Assembly (NCBI RefSeq): GCF_024055605.1
Contig: NZ_JAMXLX010000001.1
Location: 806,001 to 870,000 of the forward strand
DNA from: Ciceribacter sichuanensis
GTDB taxonomy: Bacteria > Pseudomonadota > Alphaproteobacteria > Rhizobiales > Rhizobiaceae
Reading direction: 5' to 3'
DNA: 64,000 nt
Below the pieces are notes generated by a model. The model saw only the letters and a program-made list of their open reading frames with translations, did no database searches and had not been told where the DNA came from. The position numbers and the translations under genes were made by a program. Numbering within the stretch: the stretch's first letter is position 1; each line of letters starts with the position of its first letter. Shown here piece by piece: positions 35,969 to 45,236 of the stretch.

Positions 35969-37339
35969 GATATGAGCAGCTCGAGCCGGAAAGTTAGCAT
36001 TCCGGCATCAGCCCTTCAGGGCAGTCTCAGGGACTATCGGGCGCCGACCGGTCCCGATCTCGTTGGCCGCACAGACGGCTTTTTCGAATGGCAGGATCTG
36101 CGCCGACGCAATGACGTCTGGCCCTACGCCCGCTCGACGGAAACCGCGCCAGCAACCTATTGTAAGGTACGATCGGATGCCGATCGCAGCTTCCAGGGTA
36201 TCAATTTCGCTTCCCAGGACTATCTCAGCCTTTCTTCCCATCCGCGCATCAAGCAGGCCGCAATCGAAGCGGTCGAGCGCTACGGAGTGCACAGCGCCGG
36301 ATCCGCGGCTCTCCTTGGCAACACCGCCAACTCGCTCGATCTCGAAGCGAAGTTCTCGGATTTCCTCGGGGGCAGGGAGGTGGTGCTCTATCCGACCGGC
36401 TGGTCTGCAGGGTTTGCATCCGTGCAGGGCTTCGTCCGGCCCGACGATCACGTGGTCATGGACGTTCTCGCCCATTCCTGTCTTCAGGAAGGTGCCCGCG
36501 CGGCGACCCAGAACATCCATCACTTCGCCCACCTGAATACGAATGCCGTCATCCGGCGGCTGAGCAAGATCCGCGAGAAGTTTCCGGATGCCGGTATTCT
36601 GGTGGTGACGGAAAGCCTCTTCTCCATGCATGCCGACATGCCGGACTTTGCCGGCCTGCGTCAGGCCTGCGATACCTATGGCGCGACGCTTCTTATCGAT
36701 TGCGCCCACGATCTCGGCGCCATGGGGCCGGGCGGCCTCGGCAATCTTGGCACCGCCGGGATGCTCGACGCGGCCGACATCCTGATTGGAAGCTTCTCCA
36801 AGAGTTTCGCCTCGAACGGCGGTTTCGTTTCGGTGAAGACGCGAGCTGCGGCGGAGTATCTCAAATACTTCAGCGCCACACAGACCTTCTCCAACGCGCT
36901 TTCGCCCGTTCAGGCCGCGGTCGTCGGAACCGCCCTGGACATCATCCGTTCGGATGAAGGGGAGGAGCGGCGCCAGCGGCTGATGGACAACATTCTCTAT
37001 CTCCGCAAGACCGTGGAAAATACCGGGCTTCGCGCGCTGGGTCTTCCGTCGCCGATCGTACCCGTTTTCGTCGGCAGCGAAGCGCTCGGACGCCTGATTG
37101 CCCGCCGCATGCCGGACTTTGGCGGCATCGCCAATCTCGTCGAATATCCGGCCGTTCCCAAGGCGGAATCTCGGTTCCGTTTCCAGGTGATGGCGGATCA
37201 CACCCGCTCCGATGTTGATCGTGTCGTCGTGGCACTCGGCTCGGCGCTCGAGGCGGCGCGTACCGATCTCGAACTTTGCGTGACCGTTGACCAAAGCCCC
37301 TTAAAATTATTGGGCACTTCAACTTCCGCGGCTGCTTGA
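35966..37339 (+). CDS. PLP-dependent alpha-oxoamine synthase-family enzyme
   Basis: A 457-residue fold-type I PLP enzyme of the AONS group (KBL, BioF, serine palmitoyltransferase, CqsA/LqsA). The PLP lysine is K279 in GSFSKSFASNGGF. IDCAHDLGAMG supplies the Asp and His that hold the cofactor; the intervening residue is Cys where Asp/Glu is usual. The FAS-QDYLSLSSHPRIKQAA start and LAHSCLQEGARAATQN segment recall CqsA-like signal synthases, but serine palmitoyltransferase-like activity is also possible. No acyl carrier protein or reductase is adjacent. The GGDEF-EAL gene follows 155 bp later. Substrate unknown. Confidence 0.8.
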   Translation: MDMSSSSRKVSIPASALQGSLRDYRAPTGPDLVGRTDGFFEWQDLRRRNDVWPYARSTETAPATYCKVRSDADRSFQGINFASQDYLSLSSHPRIKQAAIEAVERYGVHSAGSAALLGNTANSLDLEAKFSDFLGGREVVLYPTGWSAGFASVQGFVRPDDHVVMDVLAHSCLQEGARAATQNIHHFAHLNTNAVIRRLSKIREKFPDAGILVVTESLFSMHADMPDFAGLRQACDTYGATLLIDCAHDLGAMGPGGLGNLGTAGMLDAADILIGSFSKSFASNGGFVSVKTRAAAEYLKYFSATQTFSNALSPVQAAVVGTALDIIRSDEGEERRQRLMDNILYLRKTVENTGLRALGLPSPIVPVFVGSEALGRLIARRMPDFGGIANLVEYPAVPKAESRFRFQVMADHTRSDVDRVVVALGSALEAARTDLELCVTVDQSPLKLLGTSTSAAA

Positions 37340-37399
37340 GCGACGGCTTATATTCTTTTTGTTATGCGTAGATAGCGTCTGTTTGCCTTTTTTGGCATC

Positions 37400-37422
37400 A
37401 AACGCTGATGTTAACAGCGTTT
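37400..37422. promoter_or_regulatory. Inverted repeat upstream of the GGDEF-EAL gene
   Basis: AAACGCTG (37400-37407) and CAGCGTTT (37415-37422) form an eight-base perfect inverted repeat with a seven-base spacer, about 72 bp upstream of the start at 37495. It is either an operator or a weak terminator of the preceding gene. There is no T-run after it, which favours an operator. Confidence 0.35.
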
Positions 37423-37494
37423 AACGATTGAATTTACTGTTTGGAAACACATTTCACACAGAGTTGACCAGCTCTGCGGTTGAAAGGCTGTCGC

Positions 37495-39549
37495 ATGACA
37501 CTTGTTTCCCGGCTCGAGGCGGCCATCGACTGGCTGACGCCGGCGCATCTGAAAGAAGATGTGCATACGCGAAAGCGTGTCCGCATGTTCCTGATCAGTC
37601 ATATGTTCGGCCCCATCACCGGTGCGCCGATACCCTTGAGTCTGTTCGTCATCGACCCGGCCCCCTTTCCCCAGGTTACTGTCCTTGCTGTATCGATCTT
37701 CGGATTTTGGCTGTTCCTGCCACTTATCAAGCTGTTTCCGCGCAGCTACGGCATGCTGTCCCAGCTCTCGATCCTCAACCTGAATTTTGCAATTCTCTGG
37801 GGCTCCTACCACTATGGGGGCGCGAGTTCGCCCTTCCTGATGTGGTACGTGGTCATGCCGATGCTCGCCTTCTTCTATATGGGGGCGACACTTTTGGCGC
37901 GCGTTGCTGTGCTGTCCCAGCTCGTGCTAGGCCTGTCGGTTTTCGTGGCCGCCTATATCCTGCAGGGTGAGCGGTTCCCGGATAACATCCCGCTGGAAAA
38001 CATGGTCTATGCGGGGATGATCTCGGCGTTCAGCGCGACGATCTATGCCTTCTTCATGGCGAGTTACTATGCCAGTGTCGTCGACAGCCAGTCGGAGTTG
38101 ATCAAGGAGATCGCCCGTCACGAGAAGACACTGGAGGAACTCACCGAAGCCAAGGAGGAAATGGAGCAGGCCAATGCTGCTCTGGTGATTGCCAAGAACC
38201 TTGCTGAGGCGCGCAACCGTGAACTTGAGGCGACGAGGGCAAGTCTGGAATACAATGCCCTGCACGACGCGCTTACAGGACTGCCGAATCGGCGCTATCT
38301 CGATAACGTCATGGCGCAGTATGCCGAGTCTTGCCGGCGCGACGGCAGCGGCGTCGCTTTGTTGCATGTGGACCTCGACCGCTTCAAGCAGATCAACGAC
38401 ACACTCGGCCACACGGCCGGCGATGAAATGCTCATCCACGTCGCGAAACTCATCAAGACCGTCGTTGGAGAAGATGACTTTATCGCACGCGTCGGCGGGG
38501 ATGAGTTCGTTATCGTCAGCCATGTGCTGGAAGAGAACAACGAGGCGCTTTCCGCCAAGGCTGACGAACTGATCGAGAAGATACGCCAGCCCGTGCCGTA
38601 TCAGGGCCATCTCTGCCGCGTTGGTGCGAGTATCGGCATTGCCGTCGGCATGGGGGGCAACATCGATCCCAAGAGCCTGCTGGTCAATTCCGATATCGCC
38701 CTCTACCGCGTCAAGCAGCGCACCAAGGGCCACAGCGAATTCTTCTCCGAAGAGATCCAGCGCGAGATCATCGATACCAAGCGGACGGCCGACGACATCC
38801 TGCGCGGTATCGAGCAGAAGGAATTCATCAGCTTCTATCAACCGCAATTCGATGCCCGCACGCATGAGATCGTCGGCGTCGAGGCGCTGGTGCGCTGGAA
38901 CCATCCCGCCAAGGGTATCCTGGCGCCGTCGCATTTCCTCAGCATTGCCGAGGATCTCAACGTTCTCAGCACCATCGACGGCATCATTCTTGACCGCGCG
39001 ATTGCCGATCTCGAACGCTGGAACGGCCGGGGCATTACGATTCCCAAGGTGGCCGTGAACGTGTCCGCCCGCCGGCTGAATGATCGCCAGTTGCTCGACA
39101 ATCTGCGTGCGCTTGAAATCAAGCCAGGCACCGTCTCGTTCGAACTGGTGGAGTCGGTCTTCCTCGATGAAACCGACGAGGCGATTTCTTCCAACATCGA
39201 GCATATCAAGGAGATGGGAATTGAGATCGAGATCGACGATTTCGGTACGGGCTATGCGTCCATCGTCAGCCTGCTCAAGCTCAATCCAAAGCGCTTGAAG
39301 ATCGATCGCCAGTTCGTTGCCCCGGTCCTCGTTTCCATCGAGAAGCGTCGGCTGGTATCCTCGATCATAGACATGGGCAAGTCTCTCGGTATCGAGGTGA
39401 TCGCCGAGGGCGTCGAGACGATGGAGCAGGCGCATATCCTGAAAGAACTCGGCTGTGACGTATTGCAGGGCTACGCCTTTGCAAAGCCGATGACTGCCTC
39501 CGATCTGGAGCGCTTTGTCGAGCAGCATCAGTGGCGCAAGGCCTCCTGA
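37495..39549 (+). CDS. Membrane-bound GGDEF-EAL c-di-GMP enzyme
   Basis: A 684-residue protein with five or six N-terminal helices (about residues 30-205), a coiled-coil linker (about 205-250), a GGDEF domain and an EAL domain. GGDEF (residues 334-338) and EAL (463-465) signatures are intact, so both synthesis and breakdown of cyclic di-GMP are possible; the usual RxxD inhibitory site five residues before GGDEF is replaced by GEDD, so product inhibition should be absent. The ATG at 37495 has AAAGG eight bases upstream. c-di-GMP commonly controls exopolysaccharide and motility in rhizobia. Confidence 0.93.
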   Translation: MTLVSRLEAAIDWLTPAHLKEDVHTRKRVRMFLISHMFGPITGAPIPLSLFVIDPAPFPQVTVLAVSIFGFWLFLPLIKLFPRSYGMLSQLSILNLNFAILWGSYHYGGASSPFLMWYVVMPMLAFFYMGATLLARVAVLSQLVLGLSVFVAAYILQGERFPDNIPLENMVYAGMISAFSATIYAFFMASYYASVVDSQSELIKEIARHEKTLEELTEAKEEMEQANAALVIAKNLAEARNRELEATRASLEYNALHDALTGLPNRRYLDNVMAQYAESCRRDGSGVALLHVDLDRFKQINDTLGHTAGDEMLIHVAKLIKTVVGEDDFIARVGGDEFVIVSHVLEENNEALSAKADELIEKIRQPVPYQGHLCRVGASIGIAVGMGGNIDPKSLLVNSDIALYRVKQRTKGHSEFFSEEIQREIIDTKRTADDILRGIEQKEFISFYQPQFDARTHEIVGVEALVRWNHPAKGILAPSHFLSIAEDLNVLSTIDGIILDRAIADLERWNGRGITIPKVAVNVSARRLNDRQLLDNLRALEIKPGTVSFELVESVFLDETDEAISSNIEHIKEMGIEIEIDDFGTGYASIVSLLKLNPKRLKIDRQFVAPVLVSIEKRRLVSSIIDMGKSLGIEVIAEGVETMEQAHILKELGCDVLQGYAFAKPMTASDLERFVEQHQWRKAS

Positions 39550-39689
39550 TTGTCGCTTTCCTTTTTGAATTTTTCTCCGACTGCGGGCGTGTCATCGCTC
39601 TTTGATGCGCAAATGTCGCGTCCCGTATTGCCCTTGACCATCCGGGACGTTAAGACCCCTTGGCATCAACCCGTCAGGAGCATTCAATC

Positions 39690-40979
39690 ATGTCGAACAC
39701 AGATGCCTTCTTCTCCCGTCCGCTTGCCGAGACCGATCCGGAAATCTTCGGCGCGATCGAGAAGGAACTGGGTCGCCAACGTCACGAAATCGAGCTGATC
39801 GCCTCGGAAAACATCGTATCCCGTGCAGTCCTTGAGGCGCAGGGTTCGATCATGACGAACAAGTATGCCGAGGGTTATCCGGGCAAGCGCTATTACGGCG
39901 GCTGCCAGTTCGTCGATATCGCCGAAGAACTTGCGATCGAGCGTGCCAAGAAGCTGTTCGGCGTCAACTTCGCCAACGTCCAGCCGAACTCCGGCTCGCA
40001 GATGAACCAGGCCGTCTTCCTTGCGCTGCTGCAGCCGGGCGACACCTTCATGGGCCTCGATCTGAATTCCGGGGGCCACCTGACCCACGGTTCGCCGGTC
40101 AACATGTCCGGCAAGTGGTTCAACGTCGTCTCCTACGGCGTGCGTGAAGGCGACAACCTGCTCGACATGGACGCCGTTGCCGAAAAGGCCCGCACCCACA
40201 AGCCGAAGCTGATCATCGCCGGCGGCACCGCCTATTCCCGTATCTGGGACTGGAAGCGCTTCCGCGAGATTGCCGATGAAGTTGGCGCCTACCTGATGGT
40301 GGACATGGCCCACATCGCCGGTCTCGTTGCCGGTGGCCAGCATCCGTCGCCGTTCCCGCACTGCCACGTTGCCACCACCACCACGCACAAGTCGCTCCGA
40401 GGCCCGCGCGGCGGCGTCATACTGACGAACGACGAGGATCTGGCGAAGAAGTTCAATTCGGCGGTCTTCCCCGGCCTGCAGGGTGGTCCGCTGATGCACA
40501 TCATCGCCGCCAAGGCCGTTGCCTTCGGTGAAGCGCTGCAACCGGAATTCAAGGATTACGCAGCCCAGATCGTCAAGAATGCCAAGGCGCTGTCGGAGAC
40601 GCTGGTTGCCGGCGGCCTCGACATCGTTTCGGGCGGCACTGATAACCACCTGATGCTGGTCGACCTGCGCAAGAAGAACGCCACCGGCAAGCGGGCGGAA
40701 GCAGCCCTCGGCCGTGCTTATGTCACCTGCAACAAGAACGGCATTCCGTTCGACCCCGAAAAGCCCTTCGTCACCTCCGGCGTCCGTCTCGGCACGCCGG
40801 CCGGCACGACCCGTGGTTTCAAGGAAGCGGAATTCAAGGAAATCGGCAACCTCATCATCGACGTTCTCGACGGCCTGAAGGTTGCGAATTCCGACGAAGG
40901 CAATGCTGCCGTCGAAGCCGCCGTCCGGGAAAAGGTGGTCGCACTGACCGGCCGCTTCCCGATGTATCCTTACATGTAA
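39690..40979 (+). CDS. glyA: Serine hydroxymethyltransferase
   Basis: A 429-residue PLP enzyme that interconverts serine and glycine with tetrahydrofolate, the main source of one-carbon units. The PLP-lysine motif [16 protein letters not shown] and the opening [19 protein letters not shown] are unmistakable. The ATG at 39690 has AGGAG nine bases upstream; an earlier Met would add ten non-conserved residues. It begins a tightly spaced run with nrdR and ribD, the usual rhizobial order. Confidence 0.97.
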   Translation: MSNTDAFFSRPLAETDPEIFGAIEKELGRQRHEIELIASENIVSRAVLEAQGSIMTNKYAEGYPGKRYYGGCQFVDIAEELAIERAKKLFGVNFANVQPNSGSQMNQAVFLALLQPGDTFMGLDLNSGGHLTHGSPVNMSGKWFNVVSYGVREGDNLLDMDAVAEKARTHKPKLIIAGGTAYSRIWDWKRFREIADEVGAYLMVDMAHIAGLVAGGQHPSPFPHCHVATTTTHKSLRGPRGGVILTNDEDLAKKFNSAVFPGLQGGPLMHIIAAKAVAFGEALQPEFKDYAAQIVKNAKALSETLVAGGLDIVSGGTDNHLMLVDLRKKNATGKRAEAALGRAYVTCNKNGIPFDPEKPFVTSGVRLGTPAGTTRGFKEAEFKEIGNLIIDVLDGLKVANSDEGNAAVEAAVREKVVALTGRFPMYPYM

Positions 40980-40988
40980 GGAAGACGC

Positions 40989-41465
40989 ATGCGCTGCCCC
41001 TTCTGCGGTTCAGACGATACCCAGGTCAAGGATTCCCGTCCGGCGGAGGATAACACCTCCATCCGCCGCCGGCGGATTTGCCCGGATTGCGGCGGTCGTT
41101 TCACCACCTTCGAACGGGTGCAGCTCCGCGAGCTCATGGTCGTCAAGAAGACCGGCCGCAAGGTGCCCTTCGATCGCAACAAGCTCGTGCGCTCGTTCCA
41201 GATCGCGCTGCGCAAGCGGCCGGTCGACAACGATCGCATCGAGCGTGCTGTCTCCGGCATTGTCCGCAGACTTGAAAGCTCGGGCGAGACGGAAATTCCC
41301 TCAGAGGAAATCGGCCTGCAGGTGCTTGAGGCGCTGAAGAGCCTCGACGACGTCGGCTTTGTCCGTTACGCATCCGTCTATCGCGATTTCTCTCATGCGG
41401 AAGACTTCGAGCAGGTGATCGCAGAGATCAATGCGAAGATCTCCCGCGATAGCGGCATGGAGTGA
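40989..41465 (+). CDS. nrdR: Transcriptional repressor NrdR
   Basis: A 158-residue repressor of ribonucleotide reductase genes. It has an N-terminal zinc ribbon ([17 protein letters not shown] and [18 protein letters not shown]3, C6, C31, C34) and an ATP-cone domain ([21 protein letters not shown] onwards) that senses ATP/dATP. It lies nine bases after glyA and three bases before ribD, implying co-transcription. Confidence 0.97.
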   Translation: MRCPFCGSDDTQVKDSRPAEDNTSIRRRRICPDCGGRFTTFERVQLRELMVVKKTGRKVPFDRNKLVRSFQIALRKRPVDNDRIERAVSGIVRRLESSGETEIPSEEIGLQVLEALKSLDDVGFVRYASVYRDFSHAEDFEQVIAEINAKISRDSGME

Positions 41466-41468
41466 TCC

Positions 41469-42554
41469 TTGGCCGCGGCGCCCGATGACGAGCGCTTCAT
41501 GGCGGCCGCGATCCGTCTGTCCCGGTGGAATCTCGGACGTACCTCCACTAATCCTTCCGTCGGCTGCGTGATCGTCTGGGACGGCGTCATCGTCGGCCGC
41601 GGCGTTACCGCTGAAGGCGGACGGCCCCATGCCGAACCGCAGGCTCTCGCCGATGCGGGAGAGAAGGCAAGGGGAGCGACTGCCTATGTCACTCTTGAGC
41701 CATGCTCGCATCATGGCAAGACACCGCCTTGTGCCGAGGCGCTGATCGCGAGCGGTGTCGCCCGCGTGGTCGTTTCCGTGACCGACCCCGACGAGCGGGT
41801 GTCGGGTCGGGGACTTCGCATGCTGGAGGCGGCTGGCATAGAGGTGGAAAGCGGCATTCTGGAGGAGGAAGGGCGAAAGGCGCTTGCCGGTTACCTCACC
41901 CGCCAGACGAAGGCGCGCCCGCAAGTGATTCTGAAGCTTGCCGTTTCTCAGGATGGCATGATCGGTCGCGAGGGAGAGGGGCAGGTGGCGATCACCGGTC
42001 CTCTGGCCCGCGCACAGGTGCAGATGCTTCGCGCTGAGATCGATGGGATCCTCGTCGGGATCGGTACTGCACTGGCCGACGATCCCGAATTGACCGTTCG
42101 TCTCCCGGGACTTCAGCAGTTCTCCCCGACCCGCATTGTTCTCGATCGCCGGCTCGAATTGCCGCTCGGTTCGAAACTGGTGAAAACGGCGAACGAGGTT
42201 CCCGTCATCTGCATTTCGGAGCCGGGTGATGACGATGCTTTGTCAAGCCGCCGCGATGCTCTTCGGGCGGCCGGGGTGGAGGTCCTGCAATCCGAGGATC
42301 TCGGGGCGCTGTTGTTCGCGCTCGCTGCCCGTGGCATTTCTTCGCTGCTGGTGGAGGGGGGCGCCCACATCGCCAAGTCCTTCCTCGATCTGGGACTGAT
42401 TGACGAGGTCTGGCTCTTCCGTGGCGACGTCGTCGTCGGGACGGGCGGTATTCCCTCTCCAGTAACTCCGGCGAGGCTGCCACCGGGGTTTGTCCTTGAG
42501 CGATCGCTCGCTTTCGGACCGGATCGTCTGGAGATCTTCCGCCGTCCCGACTGA
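41469..42554 (+). CDS. ribD: Bifunctional riboflavin deaminase/reductase
   Basis: A 361-residue enzyme for two riboflavin steps: deamination then reduction of the pyrimidine intermediate. The zinc deaminase motif is complete (PHAEPQA, then PCSHHGKTPPC), followed by the reductase domain (QVILKLAVSQDGMIG, later LLVEGGAHIAKSFLD). The start is a TTG with GGAG seven bases upstream. ribE (riboflavin synthase), which often follows, is not here; ribH comes 339 bp later. Confidence 0.95.
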   Translation: MAAAPDDERFMAAAIRLSRWNLGRTSTNPSVGCVIVWDGVIVGRGVTAEGGRPHAEPQALADAGEKARGATAYVTLEPCSHHGKTPPCAEALIASGVARVVVSVTDPDERVSGRGLRMLEAAGIEVESGILEEEGRKALAGYLTRQTKARPQVILKLAVSQDGMIGREGEGQVAITGPLARAQVQMLRAEIDGILVGIGTALADDPELTVRLPGLQQFSPTRIVLDRRLELPLGSKLVKTANEVPVICISEPGDDDALSSRRDALRAAGVEVLQSEDLGALLFALAARGISSLLVEGGAHIAKSFLDLGLIDEVWLFRGDVVVGTGGIPSPVTPARLPPGFVLERSLAFGPDRLEIFRRPD

Positions 42555-42573
42555 GACTGGCCGTTCTGATGCG

Positions 42574-42651
42574 TTAACGCCAGAACAGCATGATCAGAAT
42601 GATGAGCGGAATCGGAACTCCGAGAAGCCAGAGCAATATGCCGCGACCCAT
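42574..42651 (-). CDS. 25-residue single-helix membrane protein
   Basis: A tiny gene between ribD and ribH on the opposite strand. The product is a single membrane helix (starting MGRGILLWLLGVP, then IPLIILIMLFW) ending with Arg. GGGAGGA lies six bases before its ATG, an unusually strong ribosome site, which is the main evidence that it is real. Similar mini-proteins are, to my memory, common in rhizobia, but no function is known. It is too short for ordinary gene finding. Confidence 0.65.
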   Translation of the reverse strand: MGRGILLWLLGVPIPLIILIMLFWR

Positions 42652-42892
42652 TTAAAATCCTCCCTTGTCTGTGGCGGCGGCAACAGCTGCGCTGCCTTCG
42701 CTACGTCGTTGTGACTGCAGCTTAAAGCTTCGGGCGGTGGGTTTTGTTCCGGCAAATGATTGTTCGAGGGAGGAGGTAGTGCCTGTCACCGATGGTCTTT
42801 CAGCTAAAAACACTTGCCATTGGCGATGCGCCGTGGTTTGACCCCACTGACTGGCCAATGGCCGCACTCTCTTGAAAACCGGGATCGTAATC

Positions 42893-43351
42893 ATGGCAAA
42901 GAAGAAATCCGCACCGCATCTTCTGATCGTCGAGGCACGGTTCTACGATGATATGGCAGACGCGCTTCTGGAAGGCGCAACCTTTGCCCTCAAGGAAGCC
43001 GGAGCGACCTATGACGTCGTGACCGTTCCCGGCGCACTTGAAATTCCGCCGGCAATTGCCATGGCGCTCGATGCGGCGGATGATGAAGGCACGGTCTACG
43101 ATGGTTTCGTGGCGCTCGGCTTGGTCATTCGTGGCGAAACCTATCATTTCGATATCGTCGCGAACGAATCCTCCCGTGCGATCATGGATCTCGCCGTCTC
43201 CGAATCGCTCGCGATCGGCAACGGCATCCTGACGGTAGAGAACGATGACCAGGCCTGGGCCCGCGTTCGCCGTTCCGACAAGGACAAGGGTGGCTTCGCC
43301 GCTCGCGCTGCGCTGACGATGATCGCGCTGAAAGAAAAACTGGGTAACTGA
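42893..43351 (+). CDS. ribH: 6,7-dimethyl-8-ribityllumazine synthase
   Basis: A 152-residue enzyme that makes the lumazine precursor of riboflavin. The motifs [31 protein letters not shown] and [21 protein letters not shown] (with the catalytic His) are typical. The start ATG at 42893 precedes [13 protein letters not shown]; an in-frame TTG seven codons upstream is an alternative. nusB follows six bases later. Confidence 0.95.
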   Translation: MAKKKSAPHLLIVEARFYDDMADALLEGATFALKEAGATYDVVTVPGALEIPPAIAMALDAADDEGTVYDGFVALGLVIRGETYHFDIVANESSRAIMDLAVSESLAIGNGILTVENDDQAWARVRRSDKDKGGFAARAALTMIALKEKLGN

Positions 43352-43357
43352 CGAAAC

Positions 43358-43837
43358 ATGTCGAAGGAAGAAAACCAGCCGGTGAAATCCGCCAACCAGC
43401 GCGGGGCAGCGCGCCTTGCCGCTGTGCAGGCGCTCTACCAGATGGATATCGGTGGCACTGGCGTACTTGAAGTGGTCGCCGAATACGAAGCCCACCGTCT
43501 CGGTCAGGAGATCGATGGTGATACCTACCTGAAGGCCGATCCCTCCTGGTTCCGCTCCATCGTCGCAGGCGTCGTGCGTGACCAGAAGACCATCGACCCG
43601 ATGATCCGTCAGGCGTTGCAGGACGACTGGGCTCTGTCTCGCATCGACAGCACTGTCCGCGCCATTCTGCGTGCCGGCACGTTTGAACTGCTCGAGCGCA
43701 AGGATGTGCCGATTGCTGTGATCGTCACGGAATATGTCGAAATCGCCCGCGCATTCTTCGAGCAGGATGAGCCGAAGCTCGTCAATGCAGTCCTCGACCG
43801 CATCGCCAAGCAGGTGCGCGCTCCGGCAAATAAATAA
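43358..43837 (+). CDS. nusB: Transcription antitermination factor NusB
   Basis: A 159-residue all-helical protein that binds boxA RNA with S10 (NusE) and supports rRNA antitermination. [23 protein letters not shown] at the start and the C-terminal [28 protein letters not shown] are diagnostic. It is tightly linked to ribH, as is common in bacteria. Confidence 0.96.
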   Translation: MSKEENQPVKSANQRGAARLAAVQALYQMDIGGTGVLEVVAEYEAHRLGQEIDGDTYLKADPSWFRSIVAGVVRDQKTIDPMIRQALQDDWALSRIDSTVRAILRAGTFELLERKDVPIAVIVTEYVEIARAFFEQDEPKLVNAVLDRIAKQVRAPANK

Positions 43838-43855
43838 TCTGAAGGACTGACGGGA

Positions 43856-45085
43856 ATGACCGCTGCTGAGCCTCGGGGGTTGGAAGGCCAGTTGCGGTCT
43901 GCCAGACGCAATGTCTTTCTCCTCGCCGCGGCCCAGTCCATTCTGGGCTCGGCTGCTCCGCTCAGCTTTGCTGTCGGTGGCCTTGCTGGTTTCCAGCTTC
44001 TCGGAGCGGACAAGTCTCTCGCTACCGCGCCGCTCACCGGTTTCAACGTCGGCGTGGCGCTCGGCGCGATCGTCGTGGCGGTCGCTTCACGCTTTCTGGG
44101 GCGACGCGAAAGCTTCATGCTCGGTGCAATGATGGGGGCGACCGGTGGCGCGGTGGCGGCACTTGCGCTTTTCCGCTCCGATTTCTGGCTCTTTGCTTTC
44201 GGGCTCATGCTGATCGGTCTTTCGGGCGGCTTCACCCAGAAGATCCGTTTCGCCGCAGCCGATGCCTCGCCCAGCTTCTACAAGGGCAAGGCTATCTCCT
44301 GGATTCTTGCCGGCGGCATCGTATCGGCAATCGTCGGGCCGCAACTCGCCATCTGGCTGAAGGATGCGATGGCCCCGGTCACCTTCGCCGGCGCGTTCAT
44401 CGGCTTGGTGCCGCTGATGCTGCTGGCGATCGTGGTTCTGGCTTTTCTGAAGCTGCCCGATGCGGCTGGAAAGACCGGCGAGAACGGCGAGCCGGCAAGG
44501 CCACTACGCGAAATTGTCACCAACCAGCGCTTCATCACCGGCATGATCTGCGGCATCAGCTCCTATGCATTGATGACCTTCATGATGACCGGCGCGCCGC
44601 TCGCCATGGTCATCGGCTGCGGCTTCTCTTCCGAACTCGCAACGCTCGGCATCCAGTGGCATGTCATCGCCATGTTCGCCCCGAGCTTCTTTACCGGCAT
44701 GCTGATCTCCCGTTTCGGCACGGAGAAGGTGGTGGCCGCCGGTCTCCTCATTCTGATGGCCTGCGCGATCGTCGCACATATGGGAGTCGAACTCTGGAAC
44801 TTCTGGGGCGCGCTGGTGCTGCTTGGCGTTGGCTGGAATTTCGGCTTCATCGGCGCAACCGCCATCGTCGCCTCGAGCTATCGGCCGCATGAGGCCGACA
44901 AGGTGCAAGGCTTTCACGATATCATCCTGTTCGGCACCGTGGCGCTTTCCTCCTTTTCTTCCGGCAAGGTTTTCACGGCATTCGGCTGGTCTGTCATGAA
45001 CCTCGTCGTCTGGCCCGTCACCATCGTCTGCCTCATCCTGGTTGTCCTGCAGATGCGCGCAACTGCCGCCGCAAGGAAGGGTTGA
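43856..45085 (+). CDS. MFS transporter
   Basis: A 409-residue protein with about twelve membrane helices. The loop after helix 2 carries ASRFLGRRESFMLGAMMGA, and SRFGTEKVVAAGLLIL is the corresponding loop in the second half. No specific subfamily motif was recognised, so the substrate is unknown. It follows nusB by 18 bp and may be transcribed with it. Confidence 0.87.
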   Translation: MTAAEPRGLEGQLRSARRNVFLLAAAQSILGSAAPLSFAVGGLAGFQLLGADKSLATAPLTGFNVGVALGAIVVAVASRFLGRRESFMLGAMMGATGGAVAALALFRSDFWLFAFGLMLIGLSGGFTQKIRFAAADASPSFYKGKAISWILAGGIVSAIVGPQLAIWLKDAMAPVTFAGAFIGLVPLMLLAIVVLAFLKLPDAAGKTGENGEPARPLREIVTNQRFITGMICGISSYALMTFMMTGAPLAMVIGCGFSSELATLGIQWHVIAMFAPSFFTGMLISRFGTEKVVAAGLLILMACAIVAHMGVELWNFWGALVLLGVGWNFGFIGATAIVASSYRPHEADKVQGFHDIILFGTVALSSFSSGKVFTAFGWSVMNLVVWPVTIVCLILVVLQMRATAAARKG

Positions 45086-45151
45086 ACTCCAAGTGATGCG
45101 ACACCAGCGGGACTTGACGTAAAGGAAAGCGCGAAGCAATCTCGCCCCAAG

Positions 45152-45233
45152 CCGGACGACCTCGGAGGAGGGGGCCGAGTCCGGATGTCACCGCCCGCGA
45201 GGAGTGAGGCGCGGGCAATACGGGAGGGTATTG
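45152..45233 (+). promoter_or_regulatory. Structured leader of hppA with three consecutive stem-loops
   Basis: Stem-loop 1: CCGGA and CTCGG (45152-45156, 45161-45165) with CCGAG and TCCGG (45175-45184), with a four-base bulge CGAC. Stem-loop 2: GCCCGCG (45193-45199) with CGCGGGC (45210-45216). Stem-loop 3: CAATAC (45216-45221) with GTATTG (45228-45233), whose loop GGGAGG is the ribosome site of hppA. Stem-loops 2 and 3 share base 45216, so they may compete. No known riboswitch class was recognised. Confidence 0.6.
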
Positions 45234-45236
45234 CGA

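Noticed and set aside
37927-39528. A 533-codon open frame antisense to the GGDEF-EAL gene
   Set aside because: It is explained by the codon structure of the sense gene, which carries clear motifs.
39550-39689. Glycine riboswitch or terminator before glyA
   Set aside because: Only a short GTCCCG/CGGGAC pairing (39620-39625 with 39643-39648) is present; the tandem glycine aptamer pattern is absent and no T-run follows.
42652-42892. FMN riboswitch upstream of ribH
   Set aside because: None of the conserved blocks of that element could be found by eye.
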